A stretch of DNA of 64,000 nucleotides from Rhodothermia bacterium (GCA_030427885.1 JAUICM010000006.1:124001-188000), one strand, 5' to 3'; counted from the first letter of the stretch, positions 1-8,738 are shown. The notes: generated by a model from the letters alone, not told the origin. Translations and numbers: made by a program.

Positions 1-672
1 TTTCTATATTCCCGATCAGAATTAAAAAAATATGGTAGCTGGATGAGTCACATTGATAGTTATGAACACGAGTACCTGGGAGCATTCGGGTACCTTCCTA
101 TTTACAGGGCCCTCAAAGCATTTGGAGAAGAAACACCCTGGGGTGATTATGATTTCGGTGCTGATCCGGATTCCCTTATTCTGGGTGGCGGAAGCGGAGA
201 ACATCCGGGGTTGGTTGTTCATGAACTGGCAAGTTGTGTGGCTCAGTTTTTATATCATCAGGCAGACGATGATTTCAAAGAAGAGTTGGAGGATGAAGAG
301 TTCCAGTATCTGAAAACCTTCATTTACCGACAAAATAGTGACATCCTCGAATTCTGTGAGTGGCCGTTGGATAGATATGTTAGTTTTGGGGAAATGCTCA
401 GTTCTGACCGAATGGTTACTCCTTTTGATGAAGAGAGCGATATTGACGGAATGATGGAGGATTGGTTTATCCGGAATATGGGCGAGTTCGTGTATTATTC
501 TCTACCGGATCTGAATCCGGAACACGATAAACTCAAAGCAATGTTTAAGGGAGTTGAGATCCGTCCACTGTATGAAAATGTGGTATGTCCGCCACCGGGA
601 TATCCACCGAAAGGAGGTAAGATCGAAATAAACGGGGAATCAAAATGGGGATATCACCGCTGGTTCAGTTGA
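1..672 (+). CDS. Unknown protein, 5' end cut by the window edge
   Basis: The frame is open from base 1. The first in-frame ATG is at 43, but the codons before it (FLYSRSELKKYGSW) read like normal protein and there is no stop, so the gene probably starts outside the window. The visible C-terminal ~223 residues are acidic and rich in aromatics, with a GEHPGLVVHELAS segment and a Pro-rich CPPPGYPP stretch near the end. There is no signal peptide in the visible part and no domain I recognise. It converges on the cupin gene. The stop TGA (670-672) is the left half of a palindromic TGATCA whose right half is the stop of the opposite gene, so the two genes abut with no spacer. Function unknown. Confidence 0.7.
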   Translation, partial: FLYSRSELKKYGSWMSHIDSYEHEYLGAFGYLPIYRALKAFGEETPWGDYDFGADPDSLILGGGSGEHPGLVVHELASCVAQFLYHQADDDFKEELEDEEFQYLKTFIYRQNSDILEFCEWPLDRYVSFGEMLSSDRMVTPFDEESDIDGMMEDWFIRNMGEFVYYSLPDLNPEHDKLKAMFKGVEIRPLYENVVCPPPGYPPKGGKIEINGESKWGYHRWFS

Positions 673-1176
673 TCAGGCTCTGGTCAGCCGCTGTATGATC
701 TCTTCATGTTGCGGAAAATTGTTGATAAACTGATCCCTTTTTGCCAATTCAAAATCCTCGAAGTCAAAACCCGGTGAGACCGTACAGCCTACAAGTGAAT
801 AAGTTCCGTTTTCAAGAACCTCAGAAGCAAACCAGATATTTTTCGGAACGACAAATTGGGGGAGCTGATTTCTGTGGAGGTTCAGTCCTATTTCCTGGGT
901 GGAATACTTGCCGGCCTGATCGATCATATGAATGATCAGCGGATCTCCTTCATAGAAATGCCACATCTCATCCTGCCTGATCCTGTGAAAAGCTGAAAAA
1001 TTGCCAGTTGTGAGCAGGAAGTATATTCCAGTGGAATAATTACGTTCACCCGTAAAAATATCTCCTAAAACATCCTGGGGAATACTTCCGGCACTGCGGT
1101 ACGTTTCTTTGTAGAAACCACCCTCAGGATGTTCCGTTAATTCCAGCTGTTCAACAAGTTCTTGTATTCGGTTCAT
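673..1176 (-). CDS. Cupin-fold protein of the DUF985 family
   Basis: A 167-residue protein opening with an RIQELVEQLELTEHPEGGFYKETYRS segment (split here: HPEGGFYKETYRS is the hallmark), the usual start of DUF985 cupins. The beta-rich core has SAFHRIRQDEMWHFYEG and the C-terminal SLVGCTVSPGFDFEDFEL, both typical of the family (yeast YML079w-like fold, about 160-200 residues). No signal peptide, so cytoplasmic. The natural ligand of the family is not settled. The ATG at 1174-1176 has a strong minus-strand Shine-Dalgarno (AGGGAGGA, about 1183-1190), unusual for this phylum, and it lies in the end of the adjacent palindromic repeat. It is convergent with the unknown gene on its 3' side. Confidence 0.85.
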   Translation of the reverse strand: MNRIQELVEQLELTEHPEGGFYKETYRSAGSIPQDVLGDIFTGERNYSTGIYFLLTTGNFSAFHRIRQDEMWHFYEGDPLIIHMIDQAGKYSTQEIGLNLHRNQLPQFVVPKNIWFASEVLENGTYSLVGCTVSPGFDFEDFELAKRDQFINNFPQHEEIIQRLTRA

Positions 1177-1179
1177 ATC

Positions 1180-1315
1180 AAGTCCTCCCTTGAGAGAGGT
1201 GTCATTTTTGGTTTATCAAAAAGACGGAGGGTGTAAAATTACATGCATGACACCCCTCAGAAAGTTCGAAGAACATATTCGAACTTTCGTCTCCCCTCAA
1301 GGGGAGACTTTATTT
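1180..1315. repeat. MITE-like palindromic intergenic repeat
   Basis: This stretch fills the gap between the cupin and M16 genes. Its left end (AAGTCCTCCCTTGAGAGAGG) is an imperfect inverted copy of its right end (CCCCTCAAGGGGAGACTT). Inside are a second inverted pair (GAGGTGTCA / TGACACCCCTC) and two hairpins: a GAAAGTTCGAA arm paired with TTCGAACTTTC at 1260-1288, and a perfect 8-bp stem with TCAA loop (GTCTCCCC / GGGGAGAC) at 1289-1308, followed on the plus strand by TTTATTTT. There is no ORF. The layout suggests a small non-autonomous element or a palindromic repeat. The nested hairpins may also end transcription of the M16 gene on the minus strand. No copy was found elsewhere in this window by eye. 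Confidence 0.5.
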
Positions 1316-1328
1316 TGGTTCTATTCAA

Positions 1329-4163
1329 TTAATTCCCTTCACCCACTTCCTTACTGATCAGGATCGGTTTACCAAATCCCAATTGTTCCAGACGATCCAT
1401 CTGCGTTTTTGCATCTCCAACAATCAGGTAGATCATCTTATCAGGATTCGCATACTTTTCTGCCAGTTCTGAGATCCGGTCGATGGTCATATCTTTAACG
1501 ATCTCTTGCTGATCTTTCACATAATCAGGCGACCAGCCATAATCACTGATATTCTCAAGCATATTCAATTTAGCACCTAAAGTCTCAAAGCGACGTGCAC
1601 TGCTTTTTAGAAGGAAGCTTTTGGTGGTTTCAAGATCGGTTTCGGTGAAAGTTTGCGGGTACTCTTCAAGTATCTCTTTTACAAGTGCGGCTGATTCGTA
1701 CGTCACATTGGTTCTCACCCCACTGCTGATGGTGAAAGGTCCGGGAATATCAGATCCCGAGAATCCGGAACCGATTCCGTAGGTGTAACCTTTACCTTCC
1801 CGTAGCTCCTGCGTGAAACGGGATGCGAACCCTCCGCCTCCAAGGATGTAATTCATGACGGTGGCGGGGTAGTAATCAGGGTCTGTTTCCGGCATAGACA
1901 TGTATCCGAACCGGATCACTGATTGCTTGGCACCGGGAACATCATAGAAATATACTTTGGAGGAAGTTGGAGCATTCGGAAAATTGAGTTCAGGGAATTG
2001 TATTACCTTTTCTTTCCACCTGTTCTCAATACCGGAGAGGGAAGCTATAACATCCGATCTGGTTACAGAGCCTACGACCAGATAGCTGGTTTCGGTTGGC
2101 GACAGATTATTCTGGTAATAGGATTTCAGATCGTCGATCGTGATTGATTCCACCGTCTCAGTAGTTCCAATAGTATTATAGGACAATATGTTATCCTCAC
2201 CGTACAAGAGCTTGTTGTAAGTATTGGTAGCAATACTGTTTGGATTGGCGCTCTGAGAAGCGATCTGACTCAAAACGCTTTGTCGGGCCAGATCAAATTC
2301 ATTTTCATCCCAGCGTGGTTCCAGCAACATTTCTTCAACAAGCGCCATCGTTTTATTATAGTTTCTTGCCAGGGTAGTTCCGGTAATACTGATACTCTCT
2401 CTGGCGGAACGAATATTGATAGATGCCCCTAATTCATCAATAGCTTCTTCGAGCTCCTGAGGAGTTTTATTGGCGGTTCCGCGGGTCATGACCTCAGCCA
2501 TCAAATTGGCGGTTCCCACTTTCGATGGTTCATCAAGAAGTAATCCACTTTTGATCTTAAGCTCAAACTGAACCAGCGGTAATTCGTTGTTTTCGATACC
2601 ATGGACTTCAATGCCGTTTGAGGTTTGTGCTTCCCAAACATTGGGTACTTTTACATCGGGGCTTTCACCATATGGAGGTTCCTGAGTCCTGTCGAAGCTG
2701 GTTGGGGTACGTTTGTATTCTGTTTCTTCAGGGAGTTCAAAAGACTCGCCTTCCGCATTCTGAACGATCTGTTCTTCAACCACTTCAGCAAGCTCGGAGC
2801 CAGTTAATGCCAGTTCTTTCTGTCCCTGTGGTACAAAACTGGTCGCGATGAAATTTTTTCCTTTGATGTATTTCCCATACACTCTCATGATATCCTCGCG
2901 GGTAACAGCCAGACTCTTTTTGATATCTTCGTTTATGTATCCGGGATCACCTGCAAAGATATTATACTGAGCCAGATTAAATGCCTTGCCGAGCACACTG
3001 GATAAACCATTATAGAAATTGGTTTCAATGCCAGCTTTGATCCGATCCAGATCAGCATCGGTAAATCCCTCTTCTTCAAAACGGGCAAAACCTTCATTTA
3101 CTGCAGACTCCACATCATCCAGATCCGTATTCGGGAAAGCGCGAACCAGTAGAGTGATCTCACCAGACAACTCTGAATTACTGCTGAACAAATTCACACT
3201 GGATGTGAGTTCTTTTTCATCAATAAGTACTTTGTTGAGCGGAGCTTTTTTTCCTGAAGCCAGAAGCTGGGCAAGGATATCAAGGGCATAGGAGTCAGGA
3301 TGGTAGGTATCTACTCCGGGCCATACCATTCTCAGTTCAGGAAGCCGGGCAAAGTTATCTTCGTAGTACAGTTTCTTGGTTTCGGTGACTACAGCAAGTT
3401 GATCGGGAAGGGGAGTGATTTCCTCACCACGCGGGATCTCATCAAAATATTTATGTACCCATTCTTTGGCCTGGTCAAAATCAAAATCACCGGCAATAAC
3501 CAAAGTCGCGTTATTTGGTACATACCATTTGCGGTAGAAATCTTTTACATCTTCCAGGGTTGCAGCCTGAAGGTCTTCCAGTGAACCGATCACCTGCCAG
3601 TTGTATGGATGGTCTTCCGGGTACAGGTTTTTATCTACCACATAATTGGCATGACCATAAGGCTGGTTGTCATAACTCTGGCGCTTTTCATTCTTAACCA
3701 CCTGCTTTTCTTTGGCAACCACAGCTTCGGTCACCGTGTTGATGAAGAATCCCACTTTATCGGCTTCCGCCCAGATCATTTTTTCGAGAGCATCATTAGG
3801 AACCGTCTGGAAATAATTGGTCCGGTCTCGGCTGGTGGAACCGTTGGCACCAGAACCTCCAATACGTGAACTCATTTTATCAAGACCACCTTTACCAAGA
3901 TTTTCAGATTCAAGGAAAAGCAGGTGTTCAAACAGGTGAGCAAAGCCGGTACGACCTTCAATCTCGCGGGCAGAACCTACATGGAATGTCAGGGCTACAG
4001 CCGTGACAGGATCAGATTCATCTTTATGAAGGATCACCTCGAGGCCGTTATCTAAAACAAACTTCTCGAAATTAACAGTGAAATCATCCTTTTTTTGATT
4101 TGTGCAGGATAGCAGTACCAACGCCATTGAAAGGCTTAGAAAAGCTTTGAATCGGGTATTCAT
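1329..4163 (-). CDS. M16 family zinc metalloprotease, lipoprotein
   Basis: A 944-residue, two-lobed M16 (pitrilysin-like) peptidase. A lipoprotein signal ends at Cys20 (LLSC). The N-terminal lobe has the inverted zinc motif HLFEH (His76, Glu79, His80) with the downstream Glu region KEKQVVKNEK at about 151-160 giving the third ligand. The C-terminal lobe (from about residue 510) has the Arg/Tyr-type GGGGFASRFTQELREGKGYTYG segment of the non-catalytic M16 half. Such periplasmic or outer-membrane-anchored enzymes degrade peptides, and some cleave secreted peptides. The gene is monocistronic: about 195 bp upstream separates it from the divergent propeller genes and a palindromic repeat lies downstream. 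Substrate unknown. Confidence 0.93.
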   Translation of the reverse strand: MNTRFKAFLSLSMALVLLSCTNQKKDDFTVNFEKFVLDNGLEVILHKDESDPVTAVALTFHVGSAREIEGRTGFAHLFEHLLFLESENLGKGGLDKMSSRIGGSGANGSTSRDRTNYFQTVPNDALEKMIWAEADKVGFFINTVTEAVVAKEKQVVKNEKRQSYDNQPYGHANYVVDKNLYPEDHPYNWQVIGSLEDLQAATLEDVKDFYRKWYVPNNATLVIAGDFDFDQAKEWVHKYFDEIPRGEEITPLPDQLAVVTETKKLYYEDNFARLPELRMVWPGVDTYHPDSYALDILAQLLASGKKAPLNKVLIDEKELTSSVNLFSSNSELSGEITLLVRAFPNTDLDDVESAVNEGFARFEEEGFTDADLDRIKAGIETNFYNGLSSVLGKAFNLAQYNIFAGDPGYINEDIKKSLAVTREDIMRVYGKYIKGKNFIATSFVPQGQKELALTGSELAEVVEEQIVQNAEGESFELPEETEYKRTPTSFDRTQEPPYGESPDVKVPNVWEAQTSNGIEVHGIENNELPLVQFELKIKSGLLLDEPSKVGTANLMAEVMTRGTANKTPQELEEAIDELGASINIRSARESISITGTTLARNYNKTMALVEEMLLEPRWDENEFDLARQSVLSQIASQSANPNSIATNTYNKLLYGEDNILSYNTIGTTETVESITIDDLKSYYQNNLSPTETSYLVVGSVTRSDVIASLSGIENRWKEKVIQFPELNFPNAPTSSKVYFYDVPGAKQSVIRFGYMSMPETDPDYYPATVMNYILGGGGFASRFTQELREGKGYTYGIGSGFSGSDIPGPFTISSGVRTNVTYESAALVKEILEEYPQTFTETDLETTKSFLLKSSARRFETLGAKLNMLENISDYGWSPDYVKDQQEIVKDMTIDRISELAEKYANPDKMIYLIVGDAKTQMDRLEQLGFGKPILISKEVGEGN

Positions 4164-4359
4164 GAATAGTAGTAATTAAAATTATACAGAGACCAACCAA
4201 AGACGAATATAATTCGCAGAAAGTTACCGGTTTGTTAAAGAATGCGTATTGAACATTGGAAGTAAACACCACACAGATATGCGATTTTGATGGCTCAACT
4301 GAATAAGATACATTCAGGCTAAATATTTGTAAAGACTTACATAATTCCCGGGGCAAGGT

Positions 4360-5493
4360 ATGAATACACAGATCACTCTCCTTTTTTTAACTCTGGTTGT
4401 ACTTACAGGCTGTACTGAAAACAAAGCACAAAAGAAGAATGCAGCAACTGATTTCGATCCAGAAAAAATCACTGTTGAGATCGAGGTTATGGAGTTCGAG
4501 CCAACACCGGAAGGAGAACCGGCTTTCTATTCAGTGTCGGATTTAAGAGTGGATAATGAAAATAATATCTACCTGTTCGATCCACAGCTTATGAAGATCA
4601 AAGTGTTTAATTCTGAAGGTGAACAACTGGTTGAGTTTGGCAAAGAAGGTAAAGGTCCGGGTGAATATGAAAGACCCCGTTCCTTTTATCTTAATAAGAA
4701 GAATGGAGATTTAATGATCTTCGACAGAAATGCGGCACGCTTAACCCGATTCAATAAGGAGGGGGAAGTAAAAGAGCTGATACCAACCGAAGTAATTAAA
4801 GTGATGCCTAAATTCTTACGGGATGGGGACAGAAATATAGTTATAAACCCAAGTTTTGATAGTGATACTCTTGCGATGATAGCGGATGACTCATTCAATC
4901 CGATTTCTGAATTTTTGTCTACCAGTGAATACGGTGAAGGTTTGGAGAAAATTCAAAGAGCGATAAACATATCCTCCGGCAGTGCATTAGCTTATAACGA
5001 TCACTTCTATTTTGCCCCGGTGGTGTACTCAGGCGAGATCTATGATTATGTGTTCGATCCCGGTTTGAATAACTATTTACTGAACAGAAAGATAGTGAGT
5101 ACGCCGGTTGATCAGCCATTTGAGGTGCTATCAAATAACAGTAAACGACAAGCAAGTGTGCGTTTCTTCAGTCCGGAAGGGGAACTCTCAGTATTGTTTT
5201 TATCTGGAAGTAATGGTTTGTATAAATATGAAGATGATATCTTCCACTTCGTAGGGAGAGAAGAGGGAAACAAACGGATATTTGGGGTGGAATTGTTTGA
5301 TGAACAATGGAATTATATCGGATTTAAGGAGATCAGATCTATTGAACTTGATATCAATGATGAAGATGCTCCGCAACGAATATCTTTTGTAATAGAGGAT
5401 ATAGATCGGAATGGGATTTTCTATGGCCGGCAACGGAATGAATACGGAGACTGGCAGGTGATAAAAATGAATATTGATACTTCAAATCTGTAA
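4360..5493 (+). CDS. Six-bladed beta-propeller lipoprotein (propeller 1)
   Basis: A 377-residue lipoprotein with lipobox LTGC (Cys18). The rest is a repetitive beta-rich fold with blade-like units (VDNENNIYLFDPQLMKIKVFNSEG) and the family motif GKGPGEY at about 97-103, the hallmark of the Bacteroidota six-bladed beta-propeller (NHL-like, DUF5128/BF3164-type) proteins. No catalytic motif is visible, so a binding or scaffold role at the envelope is likely but inferred. It is the first of three tandem plus-strand propeller genes. Only 9 bp separate it from the next, so the two are probably co-transcribed. The gap of about 195 bp upstream is shared with the divergent M16 gene and should hold the promoter. 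Confidence 0.85.
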   Translation: MNTQITLLFLTLVVLTGCTENKAQKKNAATDFDPEKITVEIEVMEFEPTPEGEPAFYSVSDLRVDNENNIYLFDPQLMKIKVFNSEGEQLVEFGKEGKGPGEYERPRSFYLNKKNGDLMIFDRNAARLTRFNKEGEVKELIPTEVIKVMPKFLRDGDRNIVINPSFDSDTLAMIADDSFNPISEFLSTSEYGEGLEKIQRAINISSGSALAYNDHFYFAPVVYSGEIYDYVFDPGLNNYLLNRKIVSTPVDQPFEVLSNNSKRQASVRFFSPEGELSVLFLSGSNGLYKYEDDIFHFVGREEGNKRIFGVELFDEQWNYIGFKEIRSIELDINDEDAPQRISFVIEDIDRNGIFYGRQRNEYGDWQVIKMNIDTSNL

Positions 5494-5502
5494 ACTGCAT
5501 TA

Positions 5503-6765
5503 ATGCATAGATACTTTCTGTTAAATGTTCTGTTAGTCTTTCTTCTGATTCAGTGTTCCAAAGAACCAGAACCGGAAAATTTGGCTCCTGAAATACAAAA
5601 AGAAGAAACAAAACAATCAGAGTTACCGGAAGTGCTTGAACCAATATCCATTCTGGATGAAATTCCGGAGCATATTCAGAAAATCGAAAATGTGACCATT
5701 TTTCCCGGAGATACGGAACCTACTCATACCATAGAACTGATCTCCGAACAAACCTTTGGAAGTACAGAGGAGATCTACATAGCACATATACTAGGGGCTG
5801 AGGAAGATGATAATGGCAGAGTGGTTGTATGGGGCGCAGATACAAATTACGAACAGATCCTGAACGTATTTAATGCTGATGGAAGCTTTTATAAACAATT
5901 GGGAAGAAGGGGAAGGGGCCCGGGTGAATATGGGCCAGTGGTAGATTTATTGGTAAAATCCGGAAAAATATATGTAAGTGATCATACCAGTAAGCGTTTA
6001 AATGAATATTCTGTAAAAGATTATTCCATTTTACGTTCAATTCTGCTGGAGACCTGGGAGAGTAAAGATGATTTCAGGTTCGGTTATGCTGAACCACTAA
6101 GTGACGGTAATTATTTAGTTTATTTTTTGGACTCACCTTCTAAGTTTGGAAAGCTCGAGATCAGGATACAGGTAATGGATGATAAAGGCACTGCGATGCC
6201 TTTTGAGCCACTCGTTTTTCCAGCTGGAATAAGGATCAAAGTAGGGGAATCTTTACGGCCAACAATGCCGGTAAATTTTACGGGTTCCACCGAATTGGCA
6301 GTGTCAGATGAAGATGAACTTTATGTTATATGGACCAGAGAGTTTTTGATCAGGAAATACGATTCTGAGGGACGATATGTATCATCGATCTATTATCCCA
6401 TTCAGGGGGCACCTTTTGACCTTGATGTGTATGTAAATTCAGGACCATTCACTCCCAATGCCCGGCTCATAGAAAAAGGATTTTCTGAGATGGATGAGGA
6501 ATTTCCGGAAACGTTCCCGGTGGTCCAAAGAATAAAGGTGGATGATGAAAACAGGATATGGTTGGCGGTGCCCAGAGGTGAGCGACAAGATATCTTTGAA
6601 TGGTGGATTCTCGAAGAATCTGGTGAATTGCTGGCTAAACTAGTACGACCAAAATATCCACATATATATGATATCAGAAACGGGCATTTGTACAGCAAAC
6701 AAATAAATGAAGAAACTGATGAGGAGTATGTGGTTAAGTACCGGATAGAGTTGAGGGAGCTTTAG
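5503..6765 (+). CDS. Six-bladed beta-propeller lipoprotein (propeller 2)
   Basis: A 420-residue exported protein. The N-terminus is a signal peptide ending at Cys18 (LLIQC); Gln at -1 is unusual for a lipobox, but the Ser/Lys/Glu/Pro-rich linker that follows (about 19-60) is typical of lipoproteins. The propeller motif GRGPGEY is at about 137-143, preceded by a blade ending NVFNADGSFYKQLG. It is longer than its neighbours because of the acidic N-terminal linker. It sits 9 bp after propeller 1 and 54 bp before propeller 3; that second gap has a small hairpin. Divergent in sequence from propeller 1 outside the motif, so an old duplication. No function can be read beyond a likely binding surface. 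Confidence 0.83.
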   Translation: MHRYFLLNVLLVFLLIQCSKEPEPENLAPEIQKEETKQSELPEVLEPISILDEIPEHIQKIENVTIFPGDTEPTHTIELISEQTFGSTEEIYIAHILGAEEDDNGRVVVWGADTNYEQILNVFNADGSFYKQLGRRGRGPGEYGPVVDLLVKSGKIYVSDHTSKRLNEYSVKDYSILRSILLETWESKDDFRFGYAEPLSDGNYLVYFLDSPSKFGKLEIRIQVMDDKGTAMPFEPLVFPAGIRIKVGESLRPTMPVNFTGSTELAVSDEDELYVIWTREFLIRKYDSEGRYVSSIYYPIQGAPFDLDVYVNSGPFTPNARLIEKGFSEMDEEFPETFPVVQRIKVDDENRIWLAVPRGERQDIFEWWILEESGELLAKLVRPKYPHIYDIRNGHLYSKQINEETDEEYVVKYRIELREL

Positions 6766-6779
6766 CCACTATATTACTC

Positions 6780-6800
6780 CTCGTTCCTATGTGACGAGAT
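6780..6800. repeat. Short hairpin motif shared with the 10.85 kb repeat
   Basis: The gap between propellers 2 and 3 holds CTCGT-TCCTATGTG-ACGAG (5-bp stem). The 16 bases TCCTATGTGACGAGAT (6785-6800) recur with two changes as ACCTACGTGACGAGAT at 10846-10861, downstream of propeller 4. This looks like a remnant of the same dispersed palindromic repeat. It is followed by a run of A, not T, so it is not a convincing plus-strand terminator. Confidence 0.4.
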
Positions 6801-6819
6801 AAAAAAAATTCAAGCCTTA

Positions 6820-7971
6820 ATGTTTAAAAAAATCCACTATTTAGTTTTACTGATCCTGATTTTTGTAATTCCCTTCTGTGCGGAAAAAACCAGGGGTGTC
6901 TCAGGAAATGATGGGCCTTCTGTCAAAGAGTTGAACGAGTATCAGGTTCTGGAGGTCGATCAGGATCTGATACTCGGATTACCAGTACGTCTAAAGTTTA
7001 ACACAAACAAACGGGAACTATTCGTTCAGGATCTGGCAAACTGGAGTGTGATCAGTATCGACAGTACAGGAAAAATGGCAGGCAAATTTGGAAGGAGGGG
7101 CAGGGGACCTGGAGAGATTCAACGACTGGATGATTTCTTTTTTACAAATGAGCATCTTTATTTAGTGGATGGAGCCCAATTCCTGATCCATAAGTACAGC
7201 CTCGAAAACGGGGAACACCTCTCGTCTCTGAATTACGGTGATATACTGATGAAAATGGAGGGCCGGGAAAATAATCGTGCTTCATTAATACCAAAGCTTC
7301 CATTGATAGATAATAACAATCAGCCTTTTGTTACACTGAACGGGGAGGTACTTATCCCGTTCGGTTCGGGTGGAAAATATTTGTATCAGTTAACTGACTG
7401 GGAAGGAAATAAACTGGCGAATATTGCAGAGATGCCGCTTAACTGTAGTGCAACTGAAGAAGAAGTCAGGAAAGCTTTGAAAGAAAGAGTAGTACCGGCT
7501 TCGGATGAGTGCCTTACTTTTCCTGTACACGATCATTCCAATCCTGACGAATTGTATATAGTGTATAGCGCTGTTCCGAAAATAGAGAAGTACAGTTTAT
7601 CCGGAGAAAAACTGTGGACGAAATTGATCCCGAAAATGCCAGAGATGGATTCACTAATGATCGATCTGGAAGAAGTGGTAAGGAGCGATCCGGATAGGCC
7701 GGTTTCACATCTGACTGTCAGAAAGTACATTTCTGGACGGAGCGGAAACGAGGGAGATTTGTACCTTCTTACCTATAACAATCTCATCACTCCGGAAACT
7801 CCAGTGAGGCCTGTCTGGATACACCATTTTGATAAAAACGGGAAATTGATTGAGAGACTTAAAATTAAGTCAGAGCAAGACCTGAATTATTATCCCGGAA
7901 TAGATTTCGTTGAGAATAGAATGTATATGCCGGTATTCAGAGATATTGAGATTCGCAGTTATAGTTTTTGA
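6820..7971 (+). CDS. Six-bladed beta-propeller lipoprotein (propeller 3)
   Basis: A 383-residue protein with a hydrophobic signal ending at Cys20 (VIPFC), probably lipid-anchored though the lipobox is loose. The blade motif GRGPGEI is at about 94-100, preceded by VISIDSTGKMAGKFGR. Beta-rich repeats follow to the end (FDKNGKLIERLKI near the C-terminus). Two internal cysteines (PLNCSATEEE and ASDECLTF), about 30 residues apart, could form a disulfide. It ends the first run of propeller genes; about 270 bp of non-coding DNA follows before the AraC-type gene. Expected to sit in the periplasm or at the outer membrane. Ligand unknown. Confidence 0.83.
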   Translation: MFKKIHYLVLLILIFVIPFCAEKTRGVSGNDGPSVKELNEYQVLEVDQDLILGLPVRLKFNTNKRELFVQDLANWSVISIDSTGKMAGKFGRRGRGPGEIQRLDDFFFTNEHLYLVDGAQFLIHKYSLENGEHLSSLNYGDILMKMEGRENNRASLIPKLPLIDNNNQPFVTLNGEVLIPFGSGGKYLYQLTDWEGNKLANIAEMPLNCSATEEEVRKALKERVVPASDECLTFPVHDHSNPDELYIVYSAVPKIEKYSLSGEKLWTKLIPKMPEMDSLMIDLEEVVRSDPDRPVSHLTVRKYISGRSGNEGDLYLLTYNNLITPETPVRPVWIHHFDKNGKLIERLKIKSEQDLNYYPGIDFVENRMYMPVFRDIEIRSYSF

Positions 7972-8244
7972 TTCGAATCTAGTTCCATCGAATATCGATC
8001 CTTTGGTCGTTTAGAATGCGATGGATTAATGGACCGAATTTCAAGTGACCGATTTTGATCCAACATGCCGGAGGCTGATTTTTTAACTTAAATTTATATT
8101 TTATCCCTAAATAGAGATAAAACAGTAAATAAAATTTTTATCTATGAGGATTAATTAGTTAATTGGGCGAGCTTTAGAAAACAGGTTTTGGTAGAGAGGA
8201 GTGGTTAACAAAAAATAGTAACCACTAATACGCTTTAGGAAAAT
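7972..8244. promoter_or_regulatory. Upstream region of the AraC-type gene with two dyads
   Basis: AT-rich non-coding stretch with two inverted repeats: TTTTATC / GATAAAA (8099-8122, 10-nt spacer) and a perfect GTGGTTA / TAACCAC (8201-8207 and 8219-8225, 11-nt spacer). The second ends 19 bp before the ATG of the AraC-type gene, a plausible place for an autoregulatory operator or for a leader hairpin. No clear TAnnTTTG -7 box was found. Confidence 0.35.
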
Positions 8245-8577
8245 ATGAAAGAGATTGAGCTGGCATTGGATGTGTTGGTGGAGAATATCACCTCCATACA
8301 TACGGTGGCGGAATGGGCGGAAGAAATGGGCTACGAGTCCGAAAAATATTTTACCCGCAAAATAAGGGCCCATTATAAAAAGAGTCCCTATAAGATCATT
8401 GTGGAAAAAAGGGTGCAAAGAGTTAAGGAAGAGCTAAAGAATTCCCCCGAAGAAATTCTTTTTTCTATCGCCCTTGATCTCGGGTTTTGTGATAACAATG
8501 CTTTGTACAAGTTTATTAAACGCCATACGGGTAAAACACACAGCCAGTTGAAATGGGAGAGTGAAATGGGAGAGTGA
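8245..8577 (+). CDS. Stand-alone AraC-type helix-turn-helix DNA-binding protein
   Basis: A 110-residue protein that is almost only an AraC/XylS DNA-binding domain. The first HTH is VAEWAEEMGYESEKYFTRKI; the long linker helix follows (SPYKIIVEKRVQRVKEEL), then the second HTH, FSIALDLGFCDNNALYKFIK, and the family end motif HTGKTHSQLK. There is no ligand-binding or receiver domain, as in many small Bacteroidota AraC-type regulators. The last seven residues (WESEMGE) and the stop are encoded by the first two copies of a 13-bp tandem repeat, so the natural C-terminus has been overwritten by repeat sequence. It lies between propeller 3 and the MauE-like gene and is the obvious local regulator, but its targets are inferred. 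Confidence 0.82.
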   Translation: MKEIELALDVLVENITSIHTVAEWAEEMGYESEKYFTRKIRAHYKKSPYKIIVEKRVQRVKEELKNSPEEILFSIALDLGFCDNNALYKFIKRHTGKTHSQLKWESEMGE

Positions 8578-8653
8578 AATGGGAGAGTGAAATGGGAGAG
8601 TGAAATGGGAGAGTGAAATGGGAGAGTGAAATGGGAGAGTGAAATGGGAGAGT
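8550..8653 (+). repeat. Eight perfect 13-bp tandem repeats
   Basis: The unit GAAATGGGAGAGT occurs eight times head to tail with no mismatch, then GAAAATTTTT. The first two copies lie inside the 3' end of the AraC-type gene. Thirteen is not a multiple of three, so each copy shifts frame, and a TGA arises across the unit junction. Each unit holds ATG GGA GAG TGA (a Met-Gly-Glu mini-ORF) with a GGGAG Shine-Dalgarno-like run 6-7 nt before the next ATG. Perfect identity points to recent slippage expansion. Copy number would change the spacing to the next gene but not the AraC product. Confidence 0.97.
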
Positions 8654-8738
8654 GAAAATTTTTCTCTTTTAACTTTTAAAAAATAAATTTATTAAAAATA
8701 TATCACATATATGTATGTATCTGTAAAAAAATGTTTTG

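Noticed and set aside
4084-4356. Minus-strand 90-codon frame over the M16 start and its upstream gap
   Set aside because: Overlaps the M16 lipoprotein signal region in another frame and shows no protein-like features.
8550-8653. Repeat array as a CRISPR
   Set aside because: Units of 13 bp are joined directly with no spacers, and no cas gene is near.
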